Source: Ruminococcus sp.
GTDB taxonomy: Bacteria; Bacillota; Clostridia; Oscillospirales; Ruminococcaceae
Length of the DNA stretch: 32,920 nt
Reading direction: 5' to 3'
Assembly: GCA_017513795.1 (NCBI GenBank)
Contig: JAFXEJ010000105.1
Coordinates: 1-32,920, forward strand
Shown here one piece after another: positions 23,442 to 30,087 of the stretch. Position 1 is the stretch's first letter. Every line of letters begins with the position of its first letter. Made by a program: the position numbers and the translations under genes. Under the pieces are notes generated by a model. The model searched no databases and was not told where the DNA came from. It saw only the letters and a list, made by a program, of their open reading frames with translations.

Positions 23442-25410
23442 GGTTACAGTTGCAGAGTCAGCCGGATTCTGCTTCGGAGTTGACAGAGCTGTAAAAATGG
23501 TTTACAGCGAGCTTGAAAAGAATACAAAAGTTGCAACTCTCGGCCCGATTATCCACAATCAGGATGTTGTAAATGATATGAAGGCTAAGGGCGCAAGAAT
23601 CATTGATTCCGTTGAAGAACTTGAAGCTGACGAGACAGTTGTGATAAGATCTCATGGAGTCGGCAGGGAAATATACGAGCAGATCGCTGCAAAAGGCAAC
23701 AGAATGCTTGATGCAACATGTCCGTTTGTGTCAAGAATTCACAAAATTGTTGCAGAAAAAACAAAACAGGGATATTTTGTTCTCATTGCCGGAGATGCAT
23801 CGCATCCGGAAGTTCAAGGAATTGTTGGTCATTGTGACGAAAATTGCCTTGTTTTTAAGGATAATTTTGAGCTAAAAGACTTTTTTGAAAAAAAATTCAA
23901 AAATCTTAAAAAAAAGCTTGCAATTGTGGCACAAACAACGTATAATATAGTAGTATGGGATGAGTGTTTAAACGTGATCCCGAAAGATGATCCGGATATT
24001 GAAATTTCGGATACGATATGCAATGCCACTGATACAAGACAGTCCGATGCGGCAGAGCTTGCAAAGGCTTCGGATATCATGCTGGTAGTCGGCGGCAGAC
24101 ACAGCTCGAATACGGTCAAGCTGTATGAGGTGTGCAGCCGTTACTGCAAGACGTATCATATTGAAAATTCGGACGAGCTTCGGTCGTTGAAGCTTCCCGA
24201 TGCTGAAAAAATCGGCATTACTGCGGGGGCATCCACCCCTGCTTATATAATTAAGGAGGTACAAACCACTATGGCAGAAAATGGTATTATTTCAGCTGCT
24301 CAGGATGAGGAAATCGATTTTGCTGAGGCTCTCGATCAGTCATTCAAAAAAATACATACAGGAGAGAAGGTCAAGGGAACTGTTGTCAGCGTAGATAACG
24401 CTGAGATCACCGTTGATCTTGGAACAAAGCATACAGGTTATGTAAAGCTCGAAGATCTTACAGATGATCCTTCAAAGAAGCCCGAAGATATCGCTAAGGT
24501 TGGCGATGAAATTGACCTCATCGTTATCAAGGTTAACGATGCAGAGGGTACAGCTCAGCTTTCCAAGAAGAAGGTTGACGAGCAGGCTGGCTACGACGTA
24601 GTAGTAAAGGCTCAGCAGGAAGGTACTGTTCTTGAGGGCGTTGTTCAGCACATCGTAAACAAGGGCGTTACTCTTAACTACCTCGGTGTAAGAATTTTCA
24701 TTCCCGCTTCACAGACAGGTCTCCCCAGAGGAGCAGAGCTTGACGAGCTTCTCAAGAAGAAGGTTGAGTTCACAATCATCGAAGTTACTGAGGGCAAGAA
24801 GAGAGCAGTAGGCTCTATCAAGGCTGTTCAGAACGCTAAGAAGGCTGAGGCTCAGGCTAAGTTCTGGGATAACGCAAACGTAGGCGATGTTTATGTGGGC
24901 AAGGTTAAGTCACTCACAAGCTTCGGCGCATTTGTTGACCTCGGCGGAATCGACGGAATGGTTCACATTTCTGAGCTTTCATGGAAGAGAATCAAGCACC
25001 CCAGCGAGGTTGTTGCTGTTGGTGATACTCTTGAAGTATACATCAAGGATCTCAGCCGTGAGGACAACAGAATTTCACTCGGCTTCAAGAAGGCAGAGGA
25101 CAATCCTTGGGAAATCTTCAAGGCTAACTACAATGTAGGCGATGTTGTTAAGGCAACTATCGTTTCTATCACAAGCTTCGGTGCATTTGCTAAGATCGTT
25201 GACGGCGTTGACGGACTTATCCACATCTCTCAGATCGCTGACAAGAAGGTTGAAAATGTTAAGGACATCCTTACAGTAGGCGACGAGGTTGACGTTAAGA
25301 TCATCGACATCGATGCAGAATCACACAGAATCAGCATTTCTATGCGTGCTCTCCTCGAGGGTGCAGAAGAAGCTGCTGAGGACGAGGCTGTTGAAGAAGA
25401 CGCTGAATAA
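23434..25410 (+). CDS. ispH-rpsA: Fused IspH (HMBPP reductase) and ribosomal protein S1
   Basis: The 658-residue protein joins two functions. Residues 1-278 are IspH, the last enzyme of the MEP isoprenoid pathway, with iron-sulfur cysteines 13, 96 and 196 and the conserved histidines 74 and 124. Residues about 310-378, 395-464, 483-551 and 568-637 are four S1 RNA-binding repeats, followed by an acidic tail. S1 helps the 30S subunit bind mRNA. The fusion is known from many Clostridia. The start at 23434 is preceded by GGAGG and overlaps plsC by eight bases. Codon choice becomes much more biased in the S1 half, beginning near codon 280, where a second possible start occurs. It ends the nine-gene operon. 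Confidence 0.96.
   Translation: MSKVTVAESAGFCFGVDRAVKMVYSELEKNTKVATLGPIIHNQDVVNDMKAKGARIIDSVEELEADETVVIRSHGVGREIYEQIAAKGNRMLDATCPFVSRIHKIVAEKTKQGYFVLIAGDASHPEVQGIVGHCDENCLVFKDNFELKDFFEKKFKNLKKKLAIVAQTTYNIVVWDECLNVIPKDDPDIEISDTICNATDTRQSDAAELAKASDIMLVVGGRHSSNTVKLYEVCSRYCKTYHIENSDELRSLKLPDAEKIGITAGASTPAYIIKEVQTTMAENGIISAAQDEEIDFAEALDQSFKKIHTGEKVKGTVVSVDNAEITVDLGTKHTGYVKLEDLTDDPSKKPEDIAKVGDEIDLIVIKVNDAEGTAQLSKKKVDEQAGYDVVVKAQQEGTVLEGVVQHIVNKGVTLNYLGVRIFIPASQTGLPRGAELDELLKKKVEFTIIEVTEGKKRAVGSIKAVQNAKKAEAQAKFWDNANVGDVYVGKVKSLTSFGAFVDLGGIDGMVHISELSWKRIKHPSEVVAVGDTLEVYIKDLSREDNRISLGFKKAEDNPWEIFKANYNVGDVVKATIVSITSFGAFAKIVDGVDGLIHISQIADKKVENVKDILTVGDEVDVKIIDIDAESHRISISMRALLEGAEEAAEDEAVEEDAE
24253..24273 (+). 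promoter_or_regulatory. Possible internal translation start for free S1
   Basis: AAGGAGGT (24253-24260) lies 10 bases ahead of an in-frame ATG at 24271 (codon 280 of the fusion), between the end of the IspH domain and the S1 repeats. It would give a 379-residue S1-only protein starting MAENGIISAAQ. The same bases also encode the conserved IspH end IIKEV, so the match may be partly forced. Confidence 0.45.
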
Positions 25411-25422
25411 TTATAGTAAAAG

Positions 25423-25451
25423 AAAGAGCTGCTTTGTGCAGCTCTTTTTTT
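25423..25451 (+). terminator. Terminator of the ftsK-rpsA operon
   Basis: AAAGAGCTGC and GCAGCTCTTT form a 10-base-pair stem with a 5-base loop, followed by a T-run, 12 bases after the ispH-rpsA stop codon. Confidence 0.92.
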
Positions 25452-25463
25452 GCGTATATACTA

Positions 25464-25495
25464 TAAAAGCCGCACCATTTCTGGTGCGGCTTTTA
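25464..25495. terminator. Strong bidirectional terminator
   Basis: A perfect 14-base-pair stem, TAAAAGCCGCACCA with TGGTGCGGCTTTTA, around loop TTTC. It begins 4 bases after the stop of the minus-strand Asn/Ser-rich gene and gives the plus-strand operon a second stop. Confidence 0.92.
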
Positions 25496-25498
25496 CTA

Positions 25499-25636
25499 TC
25501 AGTTGCTGGAATTATTATCTGAATTACTGTCCTGATAGTTGCTGTTAGAGTTCTTATCAGAAACTCTGTTATCAGAATTCTTGTTCTGAGAGCCTGAGTT
25601 ATTCTTGCTGCTGTTATTATTCTTGTTCTTGCCCAT
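25499..25636 (-). CDS. 45-residue Asn/Ser-rich small protein, unknown
   Basis: This small gene is supported by its signals rather than by homology. The minus strand reads an ATG at 25636 to a TGA at 25499, giving a 45-residue protein beginning MGKNKNNNSSKNN. Of 45 residues, 16 are Asn and 12 are Ser, with Lys and Asp making most of the rest; there is no Cys, Leu or Trp. An AGAAAGG ribosome binding site lies 8 bases upstream, and a perfect terminator follows 4 bases after the stop codon. It is surely disordered and hydrophilic. I do not recognise it; a small spore-type or surface-associated protein is possible, but nothing shows it. A folded leader precedes it. Confidence 0.75.
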   Translation of the reverse strand: MGKNKNNNSSKNNSGSQNKNSDNRVSDKNSNSNYQDSNSDNNSSN

Positions 25637-25639
25637 AAT

Positions 25640-25785
25640 AAAGACCTTTCTCCGCACAGCCGCTTCACCGGTTGGCTGTCGGTTGTGCGGATAACAGGCA
25701 GCTTTACAAGGGGGTGATGCGTCAGGGGATTATGTTTTTCCCCTGTATCCTTATTATGAACGACTTTCAGAAGAATATACAGTTA
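25640..25785 (-). promoter_or_regulatory. Structured leader ahead of the Asn/Ser-rich gene
   Basis: Between the amylase stop and the small gene I see two hairpins. One is a CAGGGGA/TCCCCTG stem at about 25713-25735. The other is nested at 25654-25688, with CCGCACA/TGTGCGG and an alternative ACAGCC/GGCTGT pairing that share bases, just ahead of the ribosome binding site. Competing pairings suggest a regulatory RNA, but I could not match it to a known riboswitch. I find no clear promoter, so the region may be read from the amylase operon. Confidence 0.4.
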
Positions 25786-27378
25786 TCAGCTGATTTTTGT
25801 GAATCTGCGTACATCGCCGGATTTTCCGACAAACATTGACTTAGGTCTTGCCCATACCTGACCGTCAGAAAGTGACTTGTAAATAACAAGCTCCTCGTTG
25901 TTTTCACTGTGACGTGCAACAGCTATCAGCTGATATTCTCCGCCCTTGAAATGACGGTACTTAGCACCTTCAACGATTTCTGTCTCCTTGTCCTCCTGAA
26001 CGGGAGCGGCTGGAATTTCTTCCGGCTGAGTATTCACGATATCGTCAGAAACGATTATCATTGCGGAATATGGCGGCATTTTGACATAAGCTCCGCCGTT
26101 GTTTACCTGAATCTGCTTTGCGCCGATAACATCAACAAGAGCGGGGAGATGTGTTCCGAAGTTGAGATCAAATTCATAATCAGCGAGATTGAGAGCGATA
26201 TAGATAGTCTGATCGCCCAGAGTTTTCTTGAAAAGAAGCTGCTGATTTGTTATCATGATTCTCTCATAAACTCCGGTGCGGAGAGCTGGATATGCACGGT
26301 AAATTCTTCCGAGCTTTACAATGTGATTGTACAGGGAGGTATTTTCGCTGTTCATATCCTGAAGGTGGAGGCAGGGACGGAGATTGCTGTCGGAATTATT
26401 TTCCTTGCGTCCCTGAACGCCGTACTCACTTCCGTAGTAGATGGACGGAATACCCGGCATTGCGTACATAAGTGTATATATAAGCGGCAGATATGCCTGA
26501 TTGTTTACAGTACTTGCAAGACGGTTGACATCGTGGTTGTCAACGAAATTATAGAGGCTCATTCCTCTGTATATACCGCCGTTTGCTCCTGACTGACGAT
26601 TGATAGAATAGTCGATCTCGAAGTAATTTTTGTCATTGTGAGAGGAGTAAAGTCCCTTGTAGCACTCGTAGTTTGTAACGCTGTCGAGCATTTCGGGATT
26701 TGCCCAGCGGTTGTAGTCGCCGTGGATTATCTCGCCCATGAGCCAGAAATCAGGCCTCTTGCCCTTGCAGAAGCTTCTTATTCTTCTGAAGAAGTCAAAG
26801 TCAATGCAGTCAGCGGCGTCAAAGCGGATTCCGTCGATCTTGAATTCCTCGATCCAGTAGTTGACAGCGTCGATAAGGTGATCACACACGCCTACATTTC
26901 GCAGATTGAGCTTTACAAGATTGTAGTGACCGTTCCAGCCTTCGTACCAGAAAGGATCGCCGCACGGGGAGGAACCGCCGAAGTTAAGATTCTGGAACCA
27001 GTCGCAGTAACCGCTGCCCTGACCTTTTTCCTGAATATCAACGAACTGAGGGAATTTTCTTCCGACATGATTGAATACACCGTCAAGAATGATTCTGATA
27101 CCGTTTTCGTGAAGCTTGTTACAGATATTGCGGAAGGAATCATTGTCGCCAAGACGTCTGTCGATTTTTTTGTAGTCTATGGTATCATAGCCATGTTCAA
27201 CAGATTCAAAAACAGGTCCGAAATAAACAGCGTCAACGTTCATTTCCTTGAGATGAGGAATCCAGTCAAGAACCTTGTCAAGACGGTATACAACTTCGCC
27301 GCCGTCGTTGAATCTAGGTGCTCCGCAGAATCCCAGAGGATAGATGTGATAAATTATTGCGTTTTCATACCAGTTCAT
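25786..27378 (-). CDS. GH13 alpha-amylase-type glucosidase with a C-terminal DUF1653 domain
   Basis: The 530-residue protein is a cytoplasmic GH13 enzyme acting on alpha-glucans such as maltodextrin; no signal peptide is present. Catalytic residues fit Asp187 (GIRFDAADC, nucleophile), Glu216 (LMGEIIHGD, acid/base) and Asp283 (VDNHDVNR), with DGVFNH at about 99-104. After a Glu/Pro-rich linker (about 450-471), residues 472-530 form a DUF1653 domain (YRHFKGGEYQLIAVARHSEN). DUF1653 is normally a stand-alone small protein, so the fusion is unusual. The start at 27378 has an AAGGAG site, 23 bases after the HD gene. Both are read from the promoter at 28029-28057. Confidence 0.93.
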   Translation of the reverse strand: MNWYENAIIYHIYPLGFCGAPRFNDGGEVVYRLDKVLDWIPHLKEMNVDAVYFGPVFESVEHGYDTIDYKKIDRRLGDNDSFRNICNKLHENGIRIILDGVFNHVGRKFPQFVDIQEKGQGSGYCDWFQNLNFGGSSPCGDPFWYEGWNGHYNLVKLNLRNVGVCDHLIDAVNYWIEEFKIDGIRFDAADCIDFDFFRRIRSFCKGKRPDFWLMGEIIHGDYNRWANPEMLDSVTNYECYKGLYSSHNDKNYFEIDYSINRQSGANGGIYRGMSLYNFVDNHDVNRLASTVNNQAYLPLIYTLMYAMPGIPSIYYGSEYGVQGRKENNSDSNLRPCLHLQDMNSENTSLYNHIVKLGRIYRAYPALRTGVYERIMITNQQLLFKKTLGDQTIYIALNLADYEFDLNFGTHLPALVDVIGAKQIQVNNGGAYVKMPPYSAMIIVSDDIVNTQPEEIPAAPVQEDKETEIVEGAKYRHFKGGEYQLIAVARHSENNEELVIYKSLSDGQVWARPKSMFVGKSGDVRRFTKIS

Positions 27379-27401
27379 AATGTGATAACTCCTTGTGATG
27401 A

Positions 27402-27995
27402 TTATTTTGTGCTGCCTTCAAGGAAATATGAGGCCTCCATATCAGCAACGCTGAGAGCAAATGCAAGCGGATACATTTCAAGTGCCTTGCCGATTATGTT
27501 TTTGTCTTCAGTGCCGGAAAATCCCATGTGATAGCGGATAGCGAATGCTTCCTCACGGGAAAGCCGGCTGTCTCCGTAGAAGAATCCGGAGATTATGTAG
27601 ACAGATTTTTCGCCGTGACCGTAGGGGAGTGTGTCGTTTATTGTGTAGCATGGATACTTCTCCCATACACCGGCGTCATTTTTGCGGTTTCTGTATTCGA
27701 CAGTATAGAAGTTGATTTTGCAGAGATCATGAAGCAGAGCAACTATAGCGATAGTTTCCTCAGAATATTCCATGCCGTATTTTTCTTTGACCCTCGGACG
27801 TGAGAGGTAGTCCTTCAGGCAGTGATATACGTTTACGCTGTGCTCGACGAGTCCGCCCTCATAAGAGCCGTGATAGCGTGTACTGCTCGGAGCAGTGAAG
27901 AAGTCGCTTTTCTTGAGGTATTCGAGAAGCTTGTCAGCTCCTTCACGCTTGATGTTTTCGTTGAATATCGAAATAAATTCTTCTTTTGCTGTCAT
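27402..27995 (-). CDS. HD-domain hydrolase, possibly HDIG type
   Basis: The 197-residue protein has an HD domain. The metal site begins with a His in LVEHSVNVYHCL (about 52), then the HD pair at about 89-90 (LLHDLCK), with later histidines in YGHGEKS and IRYHMGFS. HD proteins hydrolyse nucleotides, cyclic dinucleotides or phosphate esters; the substrate is not evident. The start at 27995 has a GGAGGGAG site, and an upstream in-frame extension is unsupported. It is the first gene of a two-gene operon with the GH13 enzyme. Confidence 0.87.
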   Translation of the reverse strand: MTAKEEFISIFNENIKREGADKLLEYLKKSDFFTAPSSTRYHGSYEGGLVEHSVNVYHCLKDYLSRPRVKEKYGMEYSEETIAIVALLHDLCKINFYTVEYRNRKNDAGVWEKYPCYTINDTLPYGHGEKSVYIISGFFYGDSRLSREEAFAIRYHMGFSGTEDKNIIGKALEMYPLAFALSVADMEASYFLEGSTK

Positions 27996-28028
27996 AAATG
28001 CTCCCTCCGAAAAAATTTTTCCTTTAAT

Positions 28029-28057
28029 ATTATACCACATTTTATAATAATAATCAA
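28029..28057 (-). promoter_or_regulatory. Promoter of the HD-amylase operon
   Basis: TTGATT (28057-28052), a 17-base spacer and TATAAT (28034-28029) on the minus strand. Confidence 0.85.
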
Positions 28058-28069
28058 TAGTTTATTATT

Positions 28070-28200
28070 TGGGTATTATATATAGGCAATGTAGGGTGAG
28101 ATGCATACATCGCACCGTAGACATATTAAATTCATAACGGGCGGATGTAGGCATCCGCCCCTACATAAAGAAGTATGTTTGCCCACGAAAATTATACACA
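28070..28200. repeat. MITE-like two-hairpin repeat, copy 2
   Basis: The sequence from about 28081 to 28190 aligns with the copy at 7510-7658, keeping both hairpins: GGTGAGATG/CATCGCACC with one mismatch, and the perfect GGGCGGATG/CATCCGCCC with loop TAGG. A run of about 13 A-rich bases near the right end of copy 1 is missing. The outer ends are weakly inverted (TGGGTATTATA with AATTATACACA, 8 of 11). I see no clear target duplication here, so this copy is more decayed. Confidence 0.75.
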
Positions 28201-28232
28201 CACATTAATTGCTTAATGAATAGCAAAAAGTG

Positions 28233-28261
28233 TTGTAATTTTTTACAGAATATGATATAAT
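28233..28261 (+). promoter_or_regulatory. Promoter of the dtxR-murL-murD2 operon with overlapping dyad
   Basis: TTGTAA (28233-28238), a 17-base spacer and TATAAT (28256-28261). A perfect inverted repeat TGTAA-TTTT-TTACA (28234-28247) overlaps the -35 box and spacer and could be an operator, perhaps for the DtxR-like protein encoded next. Confidence 0.75.
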
Positions 28262-28295
28262 ATAAAGGTAACTATTCCAAAAAGGAGAATCGCAA

Positions 28296-28682
28296 ATGGC
28301 TATTACTGAAGCAGTTGAAAATTATCTTGAAACTATACTGATCCTGTCGAAGCAGCAGCCCGATGTTCATGCTATTGATATATGCTCATATCTGGGATAT
28401 TCACGTCCCACCGTATCTATCGTACTGAAAAAGATGAAGGATGACGGACTTGTTCTGGTCGATGAGAACAACCACATTACTCTTACGGAAGAAGGCAGAA
28501 GTGTGGCTGAACATGTCTATGACCGCCATACTGTTATCTCGGAATTTTTCATGCTTCTTGGCGTAGGACGTGATACGGCGGCAGAGGACGCCTGTAAGAT
28601 CGAGCATGATATCTCAGACGAAACATTTGAGTGTCTGAGAAAACATTGTAAAAAACTTGCCGAAGAACAGGGCATTAAATAA
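28296..28682 (+). CDS. DtxR/MntR-family metal-dependent regulator
   Basis: The 128-residue protein has the short DtxR/MntR design: an N-terminal winged helix (AIDICSYLGYSRPTVSIVLKKM as recognition region) and a metal-binding dimerisation domain with the CKIEHDISDETFECLRKH segment. There is no C-terminal SH3 extension. Such repressors sense Mn or Fe and control metal transport genes. Glutamates at residues 8 and 12 fit the first-helix metal ligands of MntR. The start at 28296 has an AAAAGGAG site. It is 22 bases ahead of murL and shares its promoter, which is an unusual place for a metal regulator. Confidence 0.9.
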   Translation: MAITEAVENYLETILILSKQQPDVHAIDICSYLGYSRPTVSIVLKKMKDDGLVLVDENNHITLTEEGRSVAEHVYDRHTVISEFFMLLGVGRDTAAEDACKIEHDISDETFECLRKHCKKLAEEQGIK

Positions 28683-28704
28683 ATATCCGGAGGATAAGCG
28701 TAAT

Positions 28705-30087
28705 ATGAATAAATTTGCGGCATTCAGAAATGAAAATCCTGTTTTTATTTTCAGATCATACGATATAAAAGAAAGTGATGAAGCTGTTGAGGTGGCTTTT
28801 TCCTTTGAAATTCCCGGACTTGCGCAGTTCAATCCCGGATGGAGATTTCCTAAGCCAGCCGGACTTACTGTCTCCGGTGACGCAGTATTTGAAAAGCTTG
28901 TATTTAACATGGGAATGGCAGAGGCTGTCAGCTACTGGAAAGCTGTATGCTCACCGGAATTCATGATCGAATGCGGTTTCCTCACTGAGGAACAGAAAAA
29001 GTGGTGGAAAAAACTATGGTTCCTCGGACTTGGTGAATTCCTTTTTATAAACGGAATTGAAACTACTCAGGAGGAACTTGTAAATATTACCTGTACCGGA
29101 AAAGAAATAAATGCAGATTCATGTGCCGACCGTGAACTTAACGGCTGTCTTATCCCGATAGGCGGCGGAAAGGATTCTGCTCTGACGCTTGAAACGCTGA
29201 AAAATTCCGGAATGAAATGCCGCTGCTATGCTATAAACAAGAGGTGCTCTATCAGTGCAACTGTAGAGGCAGCCGGTCTGCCGGAGGATACTCTTATCAC
29301 AGCACAGCGTAAATTTGACCGCAGTCTTATTGAACTCAACAACAAGGGATATCTTAACGGACATACGCCTTTTTCGTCCGTTGTAGCATTTTCGGCAGAG
29401 ATAACAGCGTATCTCTATGGACTGAAATATATTGTTCTGTCGAATGAATCAAGTGCCAATGAAAGTACTGTTGCCGGCAGCAGTGTAAATCACCAGTATT
29501 CAAAGAGCTTTGAATTTGAAAGTGACTTCCATGAGTACGAGGAGAAATATCTCGGCACCGGAATCAGCTATTTCAGCTTTTTGCGTCCGCTGACGGAATT
29601 CCAGATCGCCGGAATGTTTGTGTCACACAGAAAATATCTGCCCGTGTTCAGAAGCTGTAATCTCGGAAGTAAGGTTTCGCCCGATATATGGTGCGGAGAA
29701 TGTCCGAAGTGCCTTTTTGTCAGCCTGATACTTTCGCCGTTCCTCACTCTTGACGAGCTGAAAGAAATTTTCGGCAGAGATATGCTGAATGACAGCGCAA
29801 TGCTTGAATATTTCATTGAGCTTATAGGCGAATCCGAGCACAAGCCTTTTGAGTGCGTGGGCAGCGTCAGTGAAGTAAATCTTTCTGTATCGCTTGCTGT
29901 TCAGAGGCTTGAGTCACAGGGCGTAGAGCTTCCGCTGCTCTTTGGGGAGTATGTGAAGCGTGGGCTTTATCATCCGGAAAATCTTGAACCTCTCAGAAAG
30001 GAATTCTGCTGTTACTTCAATGAGCAGAATCTTCTGACGGATGAATTCAAAACAATTTTAAAGAAAGAAATGGAGAGTCTCCTTTGA
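28705..30087 (+). CDS. murL: UDP-MurNAc-L-Ala-L-Glu epimerase MurL (PP-loop type)
   Basis: MurL converts the L-glutamate of UDP-MurNAc-L-Ala-L-Glu to D-glutamate, using ATP. It was described in Xanthomonas together with MurD2. The 460-residue product has an ATP-binding PP-loop GGGKDS at residues 153-158 and a conserved WCGECPKC cysteine motif at about 329-336, both as I recall for MurL. The murD-like gene right after it makes the assignment much stronger. The start at 28705 has a GGAGGA site. Other PP-loop enzymes of the QueC or tRNA-thiolation type are the main alternative; they would not be expected to pair with murD. Confidence 0.78.
   Translation: MNKFAAFRNENPVFIFRSYDIKESDEAVEVAFSFEIPGLAQFNPGWRFPKPAGLTVSGDAVFEKLVFNMGMAEAVSYWKAVCSPEFMIECGFLTEEQKKWWKKLWFLGLGEFLFINGIETTQEELVNITCTGKEINADSCADRELNGCLIPIGGGKDSALTLETLKNSGMKCRCYAINKRCSISATVEAAGLPEDTLITAQRKFDRSLIELNNKGYLNGHTPFSSVVAFSAEITAYLYGLKYIVLSNESSANESTVAGSSVNHQYSKSFEFESDFHEYEEKYLGTGISYFSFLRPLTEFQIAGMFVSHRKYLPVFRSCNLGSKVSPDIWCGECPKCLFVSLILSPFLTLDELKEIFGRDMLNDSAMLEYFIELIGESEHKPFECVGSVSEVNLSVSLAVQRLESQGVELPLLFGEYVKRGLYHPENLEPLRKEFCCYFNEQNLLTDEFKTILKKEMESLL

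Noticed and set aside
26638..27531. 297-codon open frame on the plus strand, antisense to the GH13 gene
   Set aside because: The opposite strand encodes a clear GH13 enzyme with all catalytic residues; the antisense product looks like a composition artefact and lacks a translation signal.
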